Positions 38,023 through 49,023 of a DNA stretch of 64,000 bases are shown here, one piece after another; within the stretch, counting starts at the first letter, position 1; each line of letters opens with the position of its first letter. Source of the DNA: Sphingobacteriales bacterium (GTDB taxonomy: Bacteria; Bacteroidota; Bacteroidia; Chitinophagales; Chitinophagaceae); contig JADJGB010000008.1 of the NCBI GenBank assembly GCA_016708305.1, forward strand, positions 1,178,001 to 1,242,000, read 5' to 3'. Position numbers and translations under genes: made by a program. A model generated the notes under the pieces. It saw only the letters and a program-made list of their open reading frames with translations, did no database searches and was not told the DNA's origin.

Positions 38023-39258
38023 ATGTCCTTACATCCAAAATATTTATCTATTGAAGATTTTATCTATCCTTTGCCCGAAGAAAAGATTGCTTTTTATCCT
38101 TTGAGAGAGCGGGAGGCTTCAAGATTGCTGATATATAATAAGGGGGAAATTTCTGAAGATACTTACCGGTATATTGACAAGTACCTGCCTGCAGAATCGT
38201 TAATGGTATTTAATAATACTAAGGTGGTAGAAGCCCGTATGTTGTTTCAGAAGCCAACCGGAGGCATGATTGAAATCTTTTGCCTTGACCCGCATGAGCA
38301 ATATCCTGACGTATCTACCGCAATGGCAATAAAAAAAAAGGTGAAATGGTTGTGCCTGATTGGCGGTGCTTCCAAGTGGAAGAAAGGAATGGTCTTGACC
38401 CATCGGATGAACTATGGAGGTAAAGAATTGCTGCTGGAAGCACATTATTTGGAAAAAAGAAGTGATTGTTTTGTAATTGAACTAATATGGAATGATGAGG
38501 AAATGAGCTTTGCCGAAGTTTTGCATCAGGCAGGTAAGGTGCCGCTACCACCCTATATCAAGCGGAAAGCAGAAGACGGCGACGCAGAAAGATATCAGAC
38601 TACTTATGCCCGGTTTGACGGATCGGTGGCCGCACCAACGGCAGGTTTGCATTTTACCCAAAATGTTTTGAACAATCTGAAGCAAAAAAAAATTGAAGCC
38701 GACTTTGTAACGCTCCATGTAGGTGCCGGCACTTTCAAGCCTGTAAAATCAGAAACCATGGATGGGCACGAAATGCACGCCGAGTATATTGAGGTAAATA
38801 AATCGTTGATAAAAAAATTATTGATTCAATCCGAAAAACCTATAGTAGCCGTGGGTACAACATCCATGCGTACCATTGAATCTTTGTATTGGTTGGGGTG
38901 TAAACTATTGGTGAATCCATCAGAATTTGACAATCAGATGCCATTTGTATCCCAATGGGAAGCATATCAATTAGAAAACGAAAAAATCAGCGCGCAGGCT
39001 GCGCTTGACCGATTAATTTTCTATTTGGAAACAAATAAAAAAGAAAGGCTTTTGGCCAGTACTCAAATAATTATTGCGCCCGGTTATTCCTTTAAACTCA
39101 CCAATGGACTGGTTACCAATTTCCACCAGCCTGCTTCCACATTATTATTGTTGGTTTCTGCTTTTATCGGCAATGACTGGCGCAAGGTATATGACTATGC
39201 CTTAAACAACGATTTCAGGTTTCTGAGTTATGGTGACGGGAGTTTGTTGATGAGGTGA
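38023..39258 (+). CDS. queA: S-adenosylmethionine:tRNA ribosyltransferase-isomerase
   Basis: QueA transfers and isomerises the ribosyl group of SAM onto preQ1-modified tRNA, making epoxyqueuosine. Signatures in the 411-residue protein are LMVFNNTKVVEARM, GKVPLPPYIKRKAEDGDAER with YQTTYA, GSVAAPTAGLHFT, FVTLHVGAGTFKPV and TNFHQPASTLLLLVSAF. It is longer than the E. coli enzyme (356) but normal for Bacteroidota. It is divergent from mraZ. Confidence 0.95.
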   Translation: MSLHPKYLSIEDFIYPLPEEKIAFYPLREREASRLLIYNKGEISEDTYRYIDKYLPAESLMVFNNTKVVEARMLFQKPTGGMIEIFCLDPHEQYPDVSTAMAIKKKVKWLCLIGGASKWKKGMVLTHRMNYGGKELLLEAHYLEKRSDCFVIELIWNDEEMSFAEVLHQAGKVPLPPYIKRKAEDGDAERYQTTYARFDGSVAAPTAGLHFTQNVLNNLKQKKIEADFVTLHVGAGTFKPVKSETMDGHEMHAEYIEVNKSLIKKLLIQSEKPIVAVGTTSMRTIESLYWLGCKLLVNPSEFDNQMPFVSQWEAYQLENEKISAQAALDRLIFYLETNKKERLLASTQIIIAPGYSFKLTNGLVTNFHQPASTLLLLVSAFIGNDWRKVYDYALNNDFRFLSYGDGSLLMR

Positions 39259-39397
39259 AGGAATGGGGAATAATTTAAAGCATGGAGGTAATTGGTAAAG
39301 ATAGTTATGAATGAGTTTCAATACTGTGTCTAAAATATGGAGGCTATCCTGTGGAAAGAACTAAATACAGAAAAAAAATGATTGCATGTATTTGGAG

Positions 39398-40141
39398 TCA
39401 GCTTAGTTTTCTGTCACATAGAATGGAGTAGGTGAAGGAATCGGCTCGATAGTAGCCAATATTATATTCTACTGGCACGCCATTAAGATCATAAACAAAA
39501 CGTTTTCTTATCAGGATAGGATCTATAGGATTGATTTCTAATTTTTCAGCATAAAAAATGCCTGCAACGTCGGCGCTTATTTCTTCTTGCGATGTTTTTA
39601 CAATAATATTGAAATCGTTCTCTAATATTTCATATAAAGGGCGATTGAAATTTTCTGAGCCTGTTAAGAGTATTTTTGGATTGAATTCTGAAATAAAATA
39701 GACAAAAGGTAAGTCCTTCTTTCCGCGCAAGCGCTCCAGTTTCAAAATTCGCTTGTCATTTTTAATATTAAAGAAGGCGGCAGCTTCTTTTGAAGGCCTT
39801 GTCCAGCCCAAATGAAGTTCGAAGTTATGCACATCAATTCCCAGCACTTTCATTTCCTGAGAAAAACTAAGCCAGTTATTGGCTCCGCTTATAACCTTAT
39901 TGGCAGAAACCCATGTGCCAAGCCTTTTCTTTCTTACCAGCAATCCTTCGTACACAAGTTTATTTATTGCCTGTCGCAATGTATTTCTCGAAATATTTAA
40001 TTGTTCAGACAATTCTACCTCATTAGGTAAAAATTTTCCGTTTTGATATTCTTCTTTCTTAATTAATGACCTTAATAGCTCTTCGGCTTGAGTATGCAGT
40101 GGTATGCTGCTTGAGTGGTCTATTTTGAATTTGTTCTTCAC
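39398..40141 (-). CDS. GntR-family (HutC subfamily) transcriptional regulator
   Basis: The 247-residue protein has an N-terminal winged helix (PNEVELSEQLNISRNTLRQA and INKLVYEGLLVRKKRLGTWV, about 38-77) and a C-terminal UTRA ligand-binding domain (about 95-240, with LPFVYFISEFNP and RKRFVYDLNGVPVEYNIGYY). HutC/UTRA regulators usually bind a sugar phosphate or amino-acid-related effector and repress the adjacent catabolic operon. It is divergent from the mannose operon and shares its 123-base regulatory region. Use of a GntR regulator instead of an HTCS or ECF/anti-sigma pair is less common for a SusCD locus. Confidence 0.9.
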   Translation of the reverse strand: MKNKFKIDHSSSIPLHTQAEELLRSLIKKEEYQNGKFLPNEVELSEQLNISRNTLRQAINKLVYEGLLVRKKRLGTWVSANKVISGANNWLSFSQEMKVLGIDVHNFELHLGWTRPSKEAAAFFNIKNDKRILKLERLRGKKDLPFVYFISEFNPKILLTGSENFNRPLYEILENDFNIIVKTSQEEISADVAGIFYAEKLEINPIDPILIRKRFVYDLNGVPVEYNIGYYRADSFTYSILCDRKLS

Positions 40142-40201
40142 AAGAGCGAAGATACATGTAAAAAAATTTTTTTAAAAATCAATATTTTAAAATTTTGATT
40201 T

Positions 40202-40248
40202 TATATTTGTATCAAATATGTTCATACATATAAATAAATGATTGAACA
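40202..40248. promoter_or_regulatory. Promoter -7 box overlapped by operator-like palindromes
   Basis: TATATTTG (40202-40209) fits the -7 consensus TAnnTTTG for the operon starting at 40265; a good -33 is lacking. A perfect 7-bp inverted repeat ATATTTG-TAT-CAAATAT (40203-40219) overlaps it. A second inverted repeat, TGTTCATACAT (40219-40229) with ATGATTGAACA (40238-40248), 9 of 11 paired, follows directly. Both are candidate binding sites for the divergent GntR regulator. Confidence 0.5.
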
Positions 40249-40264
40249 ATAAGTTAAATGCTGT

Positions 40265-42001
40265 ATGATGAATAAATATAACAAACGGCCAAATATTGAA
40301 ATAAATGGTTGGATTATTGAAGGGTGGAATGATATACTTAGAGCTTTACAGACAAAGGCTGCCAAAACAATTGTAATAGATTGCTATAGTGGTGTCTTAT
40401 ATAATGAACTCAAGGACGTTTTTAAGAAATTAAGACATGATGTTTTTATAGATACAGCAGAACTTTTTAAAACTGAAAAAGAAATCAGGGGATTGACTGC
40501 AAAAATCTTAACGGAGGATGTATTATTTGGGCATATTACACATCTTAGTCTGATTGACTATTTTGATGAGAAAAAATTATTGACGCAGCGTAGTTACATA
40601 GAAAATAATGTCTGAAATAAAAATAATATTTGGATATGGAGCTTCTTTGGTTAGTGGAGGAGACATCCTGATATACGGAAAGATGTTGCGTTGGCAGATT
40701 CAACAACGACTGCTCCAGGGAACTGTGAATGTGTTAGTTGTGTTTAATTGCCATGAACCAATATCAATTCAATATAAACGAGGCTTTTCAATGATTGGAA
40801 GATTTTGGACCAACATAAGCAGACTATGTTTGATAAAGTAGATTTATGGTTGGACACCACAATCATGGAGCAACCAAGAATGATTGATAAGGAAACTTTT
40901 TTTGCTGTGATGGAAAAGACGGCAACCTCTCCCTTCCGTGTTGTGCCGTTTTTCGATCCTGCGCCTGGGGGAGGTCAATGGATGAAGGAAGTTTGTGGCT
41001 TGGATTTGGCAAAGATTAATTATGGCTGGTGCTTTGATTGTGTTCCTGAAGAAAACAGTCTTCTTTTCCTTATCAATGGTTTAGAATATGCAATGCCGGC
41101 GGTTAATCTGGTATATTTCAAAAGTGAAAATTTGTTGGGAGAAAGAATTGTTGCGAGGTTTGGAAAGGAGTTCCCTATCCGTTTTGACTTACTTGATACA
41201 ATAGATGGAAGTAATTTAAGTCTTCAGGTGCATCCTACAATTGAGTTTGCGAAAAATAATTTTGGGATACATTATACGCAGGATGAAAGTTATTATTTGG
41301 TAGATGCAAAAGAGGATGCAGTAGTATATCTGGGAGTAAAATGCGGAATTGATAAAGTAGAAATGTTGGAAGAATTGGAAAGAGCAAAAGATGAGAAAGG
41401 ATTTGCTTTTGATGCCGATAAATACGTTAATAAAATACATGCAAAAAAGCATGATCATTTTTTAATACCGGCCGGAACAATACATTGTTCAGGAAAAAAT
41501 TCCGTAGTACTTGAAATAAGCGCTACTCCAAATCTGTTTACTTTCAAATTGTGGGATTGGGATCGTTTGGGGTTGGATGGCAAACCACGTCCGTTAAACA
41601 TTGATAGGGGTAAAGAGGTGATACAATGGAATAGAAACACGGAGTTTACAAACGAACAATTGGTAAATAAGTTTGAAATATTGGCCAAAGGAGATGGCTG
41701 GGTAGAAGAATCCACAGGGTTGCACCCTACACAATTTATTGAAACGAGACGACATTCATTTTCAAAGCCTGTTTTGCATAAAACGCATGATTCTGTAAAT
41801 GTCTTAAATCTTGTAGAAGGAAAGGAAATAATAGTGGAGAGTGTTGACGGTTTGTTTGATCCATTGGTAGTGCATTATGCAGAAACCTTTATCATTCCTG
41901 AATCGGTTAAAGAATATATCATTAGACCACATGGGTTATCTGAGGGTAAAGAATGTAAGACTATCAAAGCTTTTGTAAGAAGCGCTTGTCAATGCAAATA
42001 A
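40265..42001 (+). CDS. Two-domain class I mannose-6-phosphate isomerase-like protein (two frameshifts)
   Basis: Three overlapping frames (40265-40615, 40608-40841, 40805-42001) join into one protein of about 579 residues, the size of the long Bacteroidota phosphomannose isomerase form. Adding one A near 40605 and one T in GGCTTTTCAATG near 40788 gives the smooth sequence RGFFNDWKILDQHKQTMFDK. The N-terminal 190 residues (IEGWNDILRALQ, VIDCYSGVLYNELKDVF, GYGASLVSGGDILIYGKM) form an extra domain of unclear function. The C-terminal part is the cupin isomerase: NLSLQVHPTIEFAKNNFG (zinc ligands), DHFLIPAGTIHCSGKNSVVL and KLWDWDRLGLDGKPRPLN. Likely reaction: mannose-6-phosphate to fructose-6-phosphate. 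Confidence 0.85.
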
Positions 42002-42096
42002 TGGTTATTTGTAAGGAATGTAATTAGAAATGAAAAAATAGGATTGAAACGCATGGATGATAAAAAAGTATTTGTTTATAAAATTTAATAAATAAA

Positions 42097-43263
42097 ATGA
42101 AGCACGAAGCAGCATCTTCAACTACATTATTGTCAGTAATTGCCGCCTTTTTTGGTTTTTTCATTATGGGTTTTGTGGATGTAGTAGGTATTGCTACCAA
42201 CTATGTTAAGAATGATTTTCAATTATCCTCCGGTTTGGCAGGAACGTTGCCGATGTTAGTTTTTCTTTGGTTTGCTGTCTTTTCCATACCCGTCGGTATC
42301 ATTATGGGAAAGGTGGGTCGCAAGAAGACCGTGTTGTGGGCACTTGCTATTAGCACTGTTGCAATGTTTATTCCTTATTTAAGTTATAATTTCTTTTCTG
42401 TAATAATTGCCTTTGTTTTATTGGGTATTAGCAATACCATTTTGCAGGTGGCGCTTAATCCATTGGTGGCGGCCATGTTTACAAAGGAAAAAACTGCCAG
42501 TGTGCTTACTACAGGCCAGTTTATTAAAGCAATTGCTTCTTTTATTGGTCCGATTGTGGCAGGTTTTAGTGCCAGTTATTTTGGCAATTGGAAAATTATT
42601 TTTATTGTATTTGGTATAACTTCGTTTTTGTCAGTTCTATTATTATTGTTTTCAAAGGTTAAAGAAATGAGTTTTGAAAGTTCATCTGCAACCTTTGAGG
42701 GAGCTTTTAATTTACTTAAAGACAAGTTTATTTTATTTTGTTTTTTAGGTATTTTTTTTATAGTCGGATTTGATGTCGGTATGAATGTTTCAATTCCTGA
42801 ATTGTTAATGAGGCATGCCGGTTTAACTATAGAGAATGCGGGATACGGAACGAGTATTTATTTTGCTGCCCGCACCCTTGGTTCTTTCCTTGGTGCATTT
42901 TTATTATTGAAAGCGAATCCTATTAGATTTCTAATCAATTCTTTGATTGTTGCATTATTCGCATTTCTGATATTGTTGTTTATTAAGGAGATTTGGACTT
43001 TACGTTTATTAATATTTATATTAGGTTTTTCATGTGCCAACGTGTTTTCCATTATTTTTTCTTATGCGCTGCAAAGAAATCCAACACGCTCCAACGAAAT
43101 ATCTGCCCTAATGATAATGGGCGTAGCAGGTGGAGCGGTAATTCCTTTTGTTCAGGGATTTGTAAATGACAGTATTGGTTTTTTAGCTGCTTTAGCTATA
43201 ATTTTTCTCTGCCTGTTTTTTATTTTGATTCTCACTTTAAATCTTAAGAAGAATGTACAGTAA
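42097..43263 (+). CDS. MFS sugar transporter
   Basis: The 388-residue inner-membrane protein has 12 predicted helices. The loop 2-3 motif reads GKVGRKKTVLWAL, and a Pro/Asn-containing repeat (NTILQVALNPLVAAMF) appears in helix 4. The overall pattern resembles FucP/sugar MFS porters. Its stop overlaps the ROK kinase start by 11 bases, so import and phosphorylation are translationally coupled. Mannose as substrate is inferred from neighbours. Confidence 0.85.
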   Translation: MKHEAASSTTLLSVIAAFFGFFIMGFVDVVGIATNYVKNDFQLSSGLAGTLPMLVFLWFAVFSIPVGIIMGKVGRKKTVLWALAISTVAMFIPYLSYNFFSVIIAFVLLGISNTILQVALNPLVAAMFTKEKTASVLTTGQFIKAIASFIGPIVAGFSASYFGNWKIIFIVFGITSFLSVLLLLFSKVKEMSFESSSATFEGAFNLLKDKFILFCFLGIFFIVGFDVGMNVSIPELLMRHAGLTIENAGYGTSIYFAARTLGSFLGAFLLLKANPIRFLINSLIVALFAFLILLFIKEIWTLRLLIFILGFSCANVFSIIFSYALQRNPTRSNEISALMIMGVAGGAVIPFVQGFVNDSIGFLAALAIIFLCLFFILILTLNLKKNVQ

Positions 43264-44350
43264 TGATTCGCGTATCGTTTTGACATTAGATGCAGGAGGC
43301 ACCAATTTTGTATTTAGTGCAATACAAGCCAATAAAGAAATTGTAGAACCTGTAACTATGTCTTCGCGCCCTGATGATTTGGGCCAATGCTTGTCCGTTA
43401 TTGTAAAAGGTTTTTTAGCTATAAGGGAACAACTTAAATCTTCTGAGGTTGCTATTAGCTTTGCTTTTCCCGGACCTGCTGATTATGAATCAGGAATTAT
43501 TGGCGATTTGCCAAATTTTCCGGCGTTTCGTGGGGGAGTTGCTCTTGGCCCTTTTCTGATGGAAATATTTAATCTTCCTGTTTTCATTAATAATGATGGA
43601 AACCTATTTGCTTATGGAGAGGCACTAGCAGGGGCTTTGCCGGCAATTAATAATGAACTGCAAATGGCAGGGGCTTCCAAACGATATAAAAACTTGCTTG
43701 GTGTAACCTTAGGTACTGGTTTCGGAGGCGGAGTGGTTCTTAACAATGTTTTGCTTACTGGTGATAATGGATGTGGAGGTGACGTTTGGTGTTCGGCAAA
43801 TAAGCTCGATAATAAAATAATTGCGGAAGAAGGAGTAAGCATTCGGGCGGTGAATAGGGTGTATAACGAGTTGGTTGGAATAAAAACAGAATTAACGCCC
43901 AAAGATATTTTTGACATTGCAGAAGGTATCAAAGAAGGGAATCGTCAGGCTGCTATTAATTCGTTTGTGTCATTAGGGGAAATTGCAGGATATACTATTG
44001 CAGAATTTCTTAATATAGTAGATGGTATTGTGGTAGTGGGAGGTGGTATATCCAAAGCACACAAATATATATTGCCTGCCATGGTAACAGAAATGAATGG
44101 CATACGTAAAATGATTTCAGGTGCCCAGTTTCCAAGACTTCAAACCAAAGCGTATAACTTAACTGATGCTGACGAAAGAAAATCTTTTATAAAGGAAGAG
44201 CCCAGGTGGATAACGATACCCGGTACAGATAAATTAGTCGCATATAATACCGGGAAAAAAACTGGTGTTGCCATTAGTCGTTTTGGAACTGATAAAGCAA
44301 TTGCTTTGGGTGCTTATGCTTATGCTTTGGGAAGGCTGGATAAAAAATAA
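43253..44350 (+). CDS. ROK-family sugar kinase
   Basis: The 365-residue protein has an actin-like fold: phosphate-1 LTLDAGGTNFVFSAIQ (10-25), FPGPADYESGII, catalytic Asp in NNDGNLFAYGEA (about 113-124) and phosphate-2 GVTLGTGFGGGVVL. The zinc-binding CxCGxxGCxE motif of most ROK proteins is replaced by GCGGDVWCSANK. An insertion near the C-terminus (FIKEEPRWITIPGTDKLVAY) is unusual. Given the adjacent isomerase, mannokinase activity (mannose to mannose-6-phosphate) is the simplest inference; glucokinase or fructokinase cannot be excluded. Confidence 0.85.
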   Translation: MYSNDSRIVLTLDAGGTNFVFSAIQANKEIVEPVTMSSRPDDLGQCLSVIVKGFLAIREQLKSSEVAISFAFPGPADYESGIIGDLPNFPAFRGGVALGPFLMEIFNLPVFINNDGNLFAYGEALAGALPAINNELQMAGASKRYKNLLGVTLGTGFGGGVVLNNVLLTGDNGCGGDVWCSANKLDNKIIAEEGVSIRAVNRVYNELVGIKTELTPKDIFDIAEGIKEGNRQAAINSFVSLGEIAGYTIAEFLNIVDGIVVVGGGISKAHKYILPAMVTEMNGIRKMISGAQFPRLQTKAYNLTDADERKSFIKEEPRWITIPGTDKLVAYNTGKKTGVAISRFGTDKAIALGAYAYALGRLDKK

Positions 44351-44398
44351 TTTAGCAAAATGTTCTTTTTATTTATTTAATAATTAAAGCTACTTTTT

Positions 44399-47300
44399 AT
44401 GAAGAAGGTTTGCCGTTTTTTAAAATTCGGAATTTTAATAATGATTCTAATTTCAGGAATACCAGACATTGGAAATGCTCAAAATCGTACGATAAGCGGT
44501 CGCGTTAAATCAAATGATGGAACCGCTTTGCAAGGAGCCACAGTGTCCATCAAAAACCTAAATATTAATTCCATTACTAATGAAAATGGTTTATTTAGTA
44601 TTACAACCGTTCTGGCTAATCCTGTAATACTTGTTTCCTATGTTGGAAAAATATCAAAGGAAATTGCAGTGGGGAATAATAATTTTTTGGATATTGAACT
44701 AAGTGATAATCCGTCAGAACTATCAAATGTAGTAGTGATTGGATATGGCACCATACGTAAAAGTGATTTAACCGGTTCGGTAAGTTCTGTAAGTGCTTCG
44801 GATATTAAATCAGTCCCATCTACTACAATAGATCAGGCACTACAAGGAAAGGCAGCTGGTGTGCAAGTTACCCAAATGTCTGGAAAGCCTGGAGCCGAAA
44901 CGTCAATTCGCATTAGGGGTACGAGTTCTATTAATGCGGGAAATGAACCATTGTATGTAATTGATGGAATATTAATGAATAGTGATGGAGGGGATATGAG
45001 TGTGGGCGGCACACGTGGTCCGCGAATTAGCCCTTTTGGCATCATTAAATCCAAACGATATTGAATCTATTGAAATATTAAAAGATGCCTCTTCTACAGC
45101 CATGTATGGTTCAAGAGGTACAAACGGTGTAGTTTTAATTACTACAAAACATGGAAAGTTGGGTAGGCCGTTGGTCAATTTAGATATTAGCTATGGCATT
45201 CAACAGGTTTCAAAAAAAATAGAACTATTAAATGCTGAACAATTTGCCGATTTTGTAAATGAGGCTAAAATAAATGCTTCCCTAATGCCAGTGTATGTAA
45301 ATCCAAAAATCTGGGAGAGGGAACAAATTGGCAAAATGAATTATTCCGTTCTGCTCCAATTAGAAGTTACCAATTGGGGGTATCAGGAGGAAGCGAAAAT
45401 ATTAAATACTCCTTATCGGGTTCTTATTTCGATCAGGACGGAATTATTATTAATACCAATTTTAAAAGGTATTCTTTTCATTCAAATCTTGAATGGAAGT
45501 TAACTAAGAACCTTACGATTGGCAATACCCTTACCTATTCTAAAATAAATACGTCCGGAGTATTGACAAATGCGGGTCAAATTGTTCCTGGAGTAGTCAC
45601 ATCAGCACTTTTGTATAATCCCGTTTTGCAGGTTTATGACAGCACCATTCGTGGAGGTTATTCTTATGAAAATGACAGAGGGAGAGTTTTGGGAAATCCG
45701 ATTGCCGAAGCAAGAGAATATAATTCTATAACCAATTTATCTAGATTTTTGGGAAATTTGTTTGCCAGATATAAAATCTTACCCTACTTGGAGTTTAAAA
45801 CTAGTTTTGGTATAGACGAATTTTTCAATAATGAAAGCAGTTATGGCCCCTCGTTTCTTAAAAGGGCACAGGCAAGTAATGGAGAGGCTTCTTTGGGAAG
45901 AAGCAATGGGTTGACTTGGCTTAATGAAAACACTTTTACGTTTAATAAATCAATTGGGAATGACCATCGCCTAAATGCAGTAGCTGGCTTTACTATGCAA
46001 CAATTTAATAATGAGAAACAGTTTGTTTATGCGTTTGATTTTCCAGATGATAGAACAGGTTATCATAATATAGCTACAGCATTAAAGCCGCAAAAACCAT
46101 TTAATACAGAATCTCAATGGAATATGGTTTCTTATCTGGGTAGAGTTAACTATACCTTGAAGGACAGATACTTATTCACGGTCACAGGCAGAGTAGATGG
46201 TTCTTCAAAATTTGCAGAAGGACGGAAATATGGTTTTTTCCCTTCTGCGGCATTCGCATGGAGGATTTCAAAAGAAAAATTTATGGAAGATGTTGCCGAA
46301 GTAAATGATTTGAAGCTAAGAGTCAGTTATGGTATTCTCGGCAATCAGGCAATACCGCCTTATGCTTCATTGGCATTGGTAGGTCCCTATGGCGAAGGTG
46401 TTTTTAACAGTTCTTCAGGAAGTGAAGTATATACAGGGCAAGAGCCTTTGTCTTATGTAAATAAAGATTTGAAATGGGAAACGACAAAACAGTTCGATAT
46501 AGGGATGGATATAACTATGTTTGACAGCAGGTTAAGTCTTAATGCTGACTATTACAAAAAGATGACTTATGATTTGTTGTTAGCCACTCCTATACCACTT
46601 ACTTCGGGTTTTTCTTCTACACTGTTAAATATCGGTAATATTGAAAACCACGGTTTCGATTTCAATATGCACACCATCAATCTGAAAAGGGGAGTTGAGT
46701 GGAGCTCTGATTTTAATTTTTCTATAAATCGAAATACAATAACAAACCTCAATTCAAATACTGATATTATCCTGATGGGGTCTTTGCTGCTTAGAGAAGG
46801 AGCGTCAATTGGTACTTTTTACGGATATAAATTTGACGGTATTTTTCAAACTGATGCAGATGCAGCCAAAAACCCAGTATTATCTGGACAAGAACCAAAT
46901 TCGCCTAATCCAGCCTCCCGAGCCAAAGCCGGTGACCGAAAATATTTAGACCAAAATGGAGACGGGAAAATTGATTCAAAAGACAGAATTATTTTGGGTA
47001 GCGCTAATCCTAAATTCATCTACGGTTTGACCAATAGTATTAAATTTAAGGATTTGGAATTTAACTTTTTTCTTCAGGGGGCTTATGGAAATAGCCTGGC
47101 AAATTATAACAATTTCGATTTGATGAATTTTACAGGTCAGAATAATGTTTTGGCTGAAGCAGGACTAAACAGGTGGACACCTCAAAATCCCAGTAATCAA
47201 TATCCGCGTGCATTAGCGGCAGGAAGTTTAGACCAAGGAGTATTTTCATCATCACTTGTTGAAAATGCATCCTACCTGCGTATCAAAAGTGTAAATATAG

Positions 47301-47512
47301 CATACAATTTACCGGCAAAGATCATGAACAAAGCCCATCTTGGCGGAGTTAAAGTATTTTTATCTGGGTTAAATCTCCTTACGATAACTAATTATTCGGG
47401 ATATGATCCTGAAGCCAATACATATGGTCAAAGTACTACCATTGTAGGTATTGATCAAGGTGGCTACCCTCAGGCAAAAGTTATTCAAGCAGGGATTAGT
47501 GTGATTTTTTAA
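44399..47512 (+). CDS. SusC/RagA-family TonB-dependent transporter (two frameshifts)
   Basis: This is the outer-membrane glycan importer paired with the SusD at 47534. Signal peptide (to GNAQ), carboxypeptidase-regulatory-like domain (ISGRVKSNDGTALQGATVSI), TonB box and plug (NVVVIGYGTIRKSDLTGSV, AGVQVTQMSGKPGAETSIRI, NDIESIEILKDASSTAMYGS), then the beta-barrel ending QAKVIQAGISVIF. Two frame breaks: one surplus T in CCCTTTTGGC (about 45035), and one missing G in GAGAGGGAACA (about 45316), after which GTNWQNELFRSAPIRSYQLG reads smoothly. Corrected length is about 1,037 residues. Confidence 0.9.
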
Positions 47513-47533
47513 TATTATAAAACGAATTAAAAT

Positions 47534-49012
47534 ATGAAAAATTATTTTTTCAATACAAGTTGGCTGTTAATATTTTTTTTAATCTTTACCAGCTGTAAAA
47601 AATTTTTAACAGAGAACCCTAAAGACCTCGTAACAATTGATAATTATTATAAGACAGAACAAGATGCCATTTCGGCAGTAAATTCTATATACTCTTATTT
47701 GAACTCAACAAGTACAGGTTCTACCGCTGGGGTCTATCATAGCACTTTTTGGGTAGCCGTGGGTCTTGCGTCAGACGAATTGCTCAACAATCAGTATGCT
47801 GCACCTCAGTTTGATCAGCTGGCTAACTTTACTTATACGGCTGATAATTCTGCACTTAAGGAAATATGGGCAATGCATTATAAAACAATTGCTATCGCAA
47901 ATATTGCAATTGGTCGTATTCCGCCGATTAATATGACATCAGATTTAAAGAATAGACTGATTGGCGAAGCAAAATTTTTGAGAGGACTAATGTATTTTAA
48001 TATGATAAGAATGTTTAAAAGTATACCTTTAATAGTAGAAGAAAATGCGCCACTTTACCCTCAATCATCTGATGCTGATGCCATTTATACTCAAATTATT
48101 AATGACTTGAAAGATGCTATAACTGTATTACCTCTAAGCTATCCTATTGGAAATGGCCGCGGCAGAGCGACTAAAGGTGCAGCTCAGTCATTATTAGCCA
48201 AAGTATATCTTACAACTAAGCAATGGGAAGCAGCAGCTGCTTCTGCAAAAGGAGTGATTGATTCAAGGCAATACGAATTATGGGACGATTATAAAAACGT
48301 GTTTTTATTGTCAAGTCGTGGTGGAAAAGAATCCGTATTTTCTGTAGGATTTGGAGATGCTAATGGAGCAATTATCTTTTGGGAGGTGGGTCAGTTTTTG
48401 GTAAGGTTATTGCCTCCAGATTTGAGTGTGGAAGGTGTACAAAATGCCCAAGGCTGGCAAATTCCAACAATGTATTTATATAATTCGTATGACGTTAATG
48501 ATCGAAGAAGGGCGGTAACCTTTATTACCGAGGTCAAGAATACGGATGGTTCGGTAAAACAAATTCGTCCATATATTCAAAAATATTGGGATAGAGTTGC
48601 CGAACCCAAAGGGAATCAAACAAGCAATGATTTCCCTGTGATACGGTATGCTGATGTATTGTTAATGTATGCCGAAGCTATAAATGAACAAAATAATACT
48701 CAGGAAGCGATGAAGTATATAAACATCATCAGGAAAAGAGCAAGATTTAATGGGTCTATATATGTAAATACATTGCCCGACTATACAAATCTGAATCAGC
48801 AGCAGTTAAGAGACGCATTGATAAAAGAAAGAATGTATGAGTTCGTTGGTGAAGGACAACGGTGGTTTGATTTAGTTCGCTTTGGGAAATTGGAATCTCA
48901 GGTGCCTTTAGCCAAACCTGGGATAACGCCCACTTCAAAAAATTTGCTATTCCCGTTACCTCAATACGAAATAGATTTAAATAAGAATCTTATACAAAAT
49001 GCCGGTTACTAA
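47534..49012 (+). CDS. SusD/RagB-family surface glycan-binding lipoprotein
   Basis: The 492-residue lipoprotein has lipobox FTSC with Cys21. The N-terminal FLTENPKDLVTIDNYYKTEQDA and the TPR-rich helical body (IGEAKFLRGLMYFNMIRMF, TKGAAQSLLAKVYLTTKQWE) are typical, and DVLLMYAEAINEQNN, ERMYEFVGEGQRWFDLVRFG and LLFPLPQYEIDLNKNLIQN close the RagB/SusD C-terminal domain. It forms the lid on the SusC barrel. 22 bases after susC. Confidence 0.93.
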   Translation: MKNYFFNTSWLLIFFLIFTSCKKFLTENPKDLVTIDNYYKTEQDAISAVNSIYSYLNSTSTGSTAGVYHSTFWVAVGLASDELLNNQYAAPQFDQLANFTYTADNSALKEIWAMHYKTIAIANIAIGRIPPINMTSDLKNRLIGEAKFLRGLMYFNMIRMFKSIPLIVEENAPLYPQSSDADAIYTQIINDLKDAITVLPLSYPIGNGRGRATKGAAQSLLAKVYLTTKQWEAAAASAKGVIDSRQYELWDDYKNVFLLSSRGGKESVFSVGFGDANGAIIFWEVGQFLVRLLPPDLSVEGVQNAQGWQIPTMYLYNSYDVNDRRRAVTFITEVKNTDGSVKQIRPYIQKYWDRVAEPKGNQTSNDFPVIRYADVLLMYAEAINEQNNTQEAMKYINIIRKRARFNGSIYVNTLPDYTNLNQQQLRDALIKERMYEFVGEGQRWFDLVRFGKLESQVPLAKPGITPTSKNLLFPLPQYEIDLNKNLIQNAGY

Positions 49013-49023
49013 CAATAAAATTA

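Noticed and set aside
40608..40841. Separate 77-residue gene inside the mannose operon
   Set aside because: It reads smoothly as the middle of the N-terminal domain of the mannose-6-phosphate isomerase once two single bases are restored.
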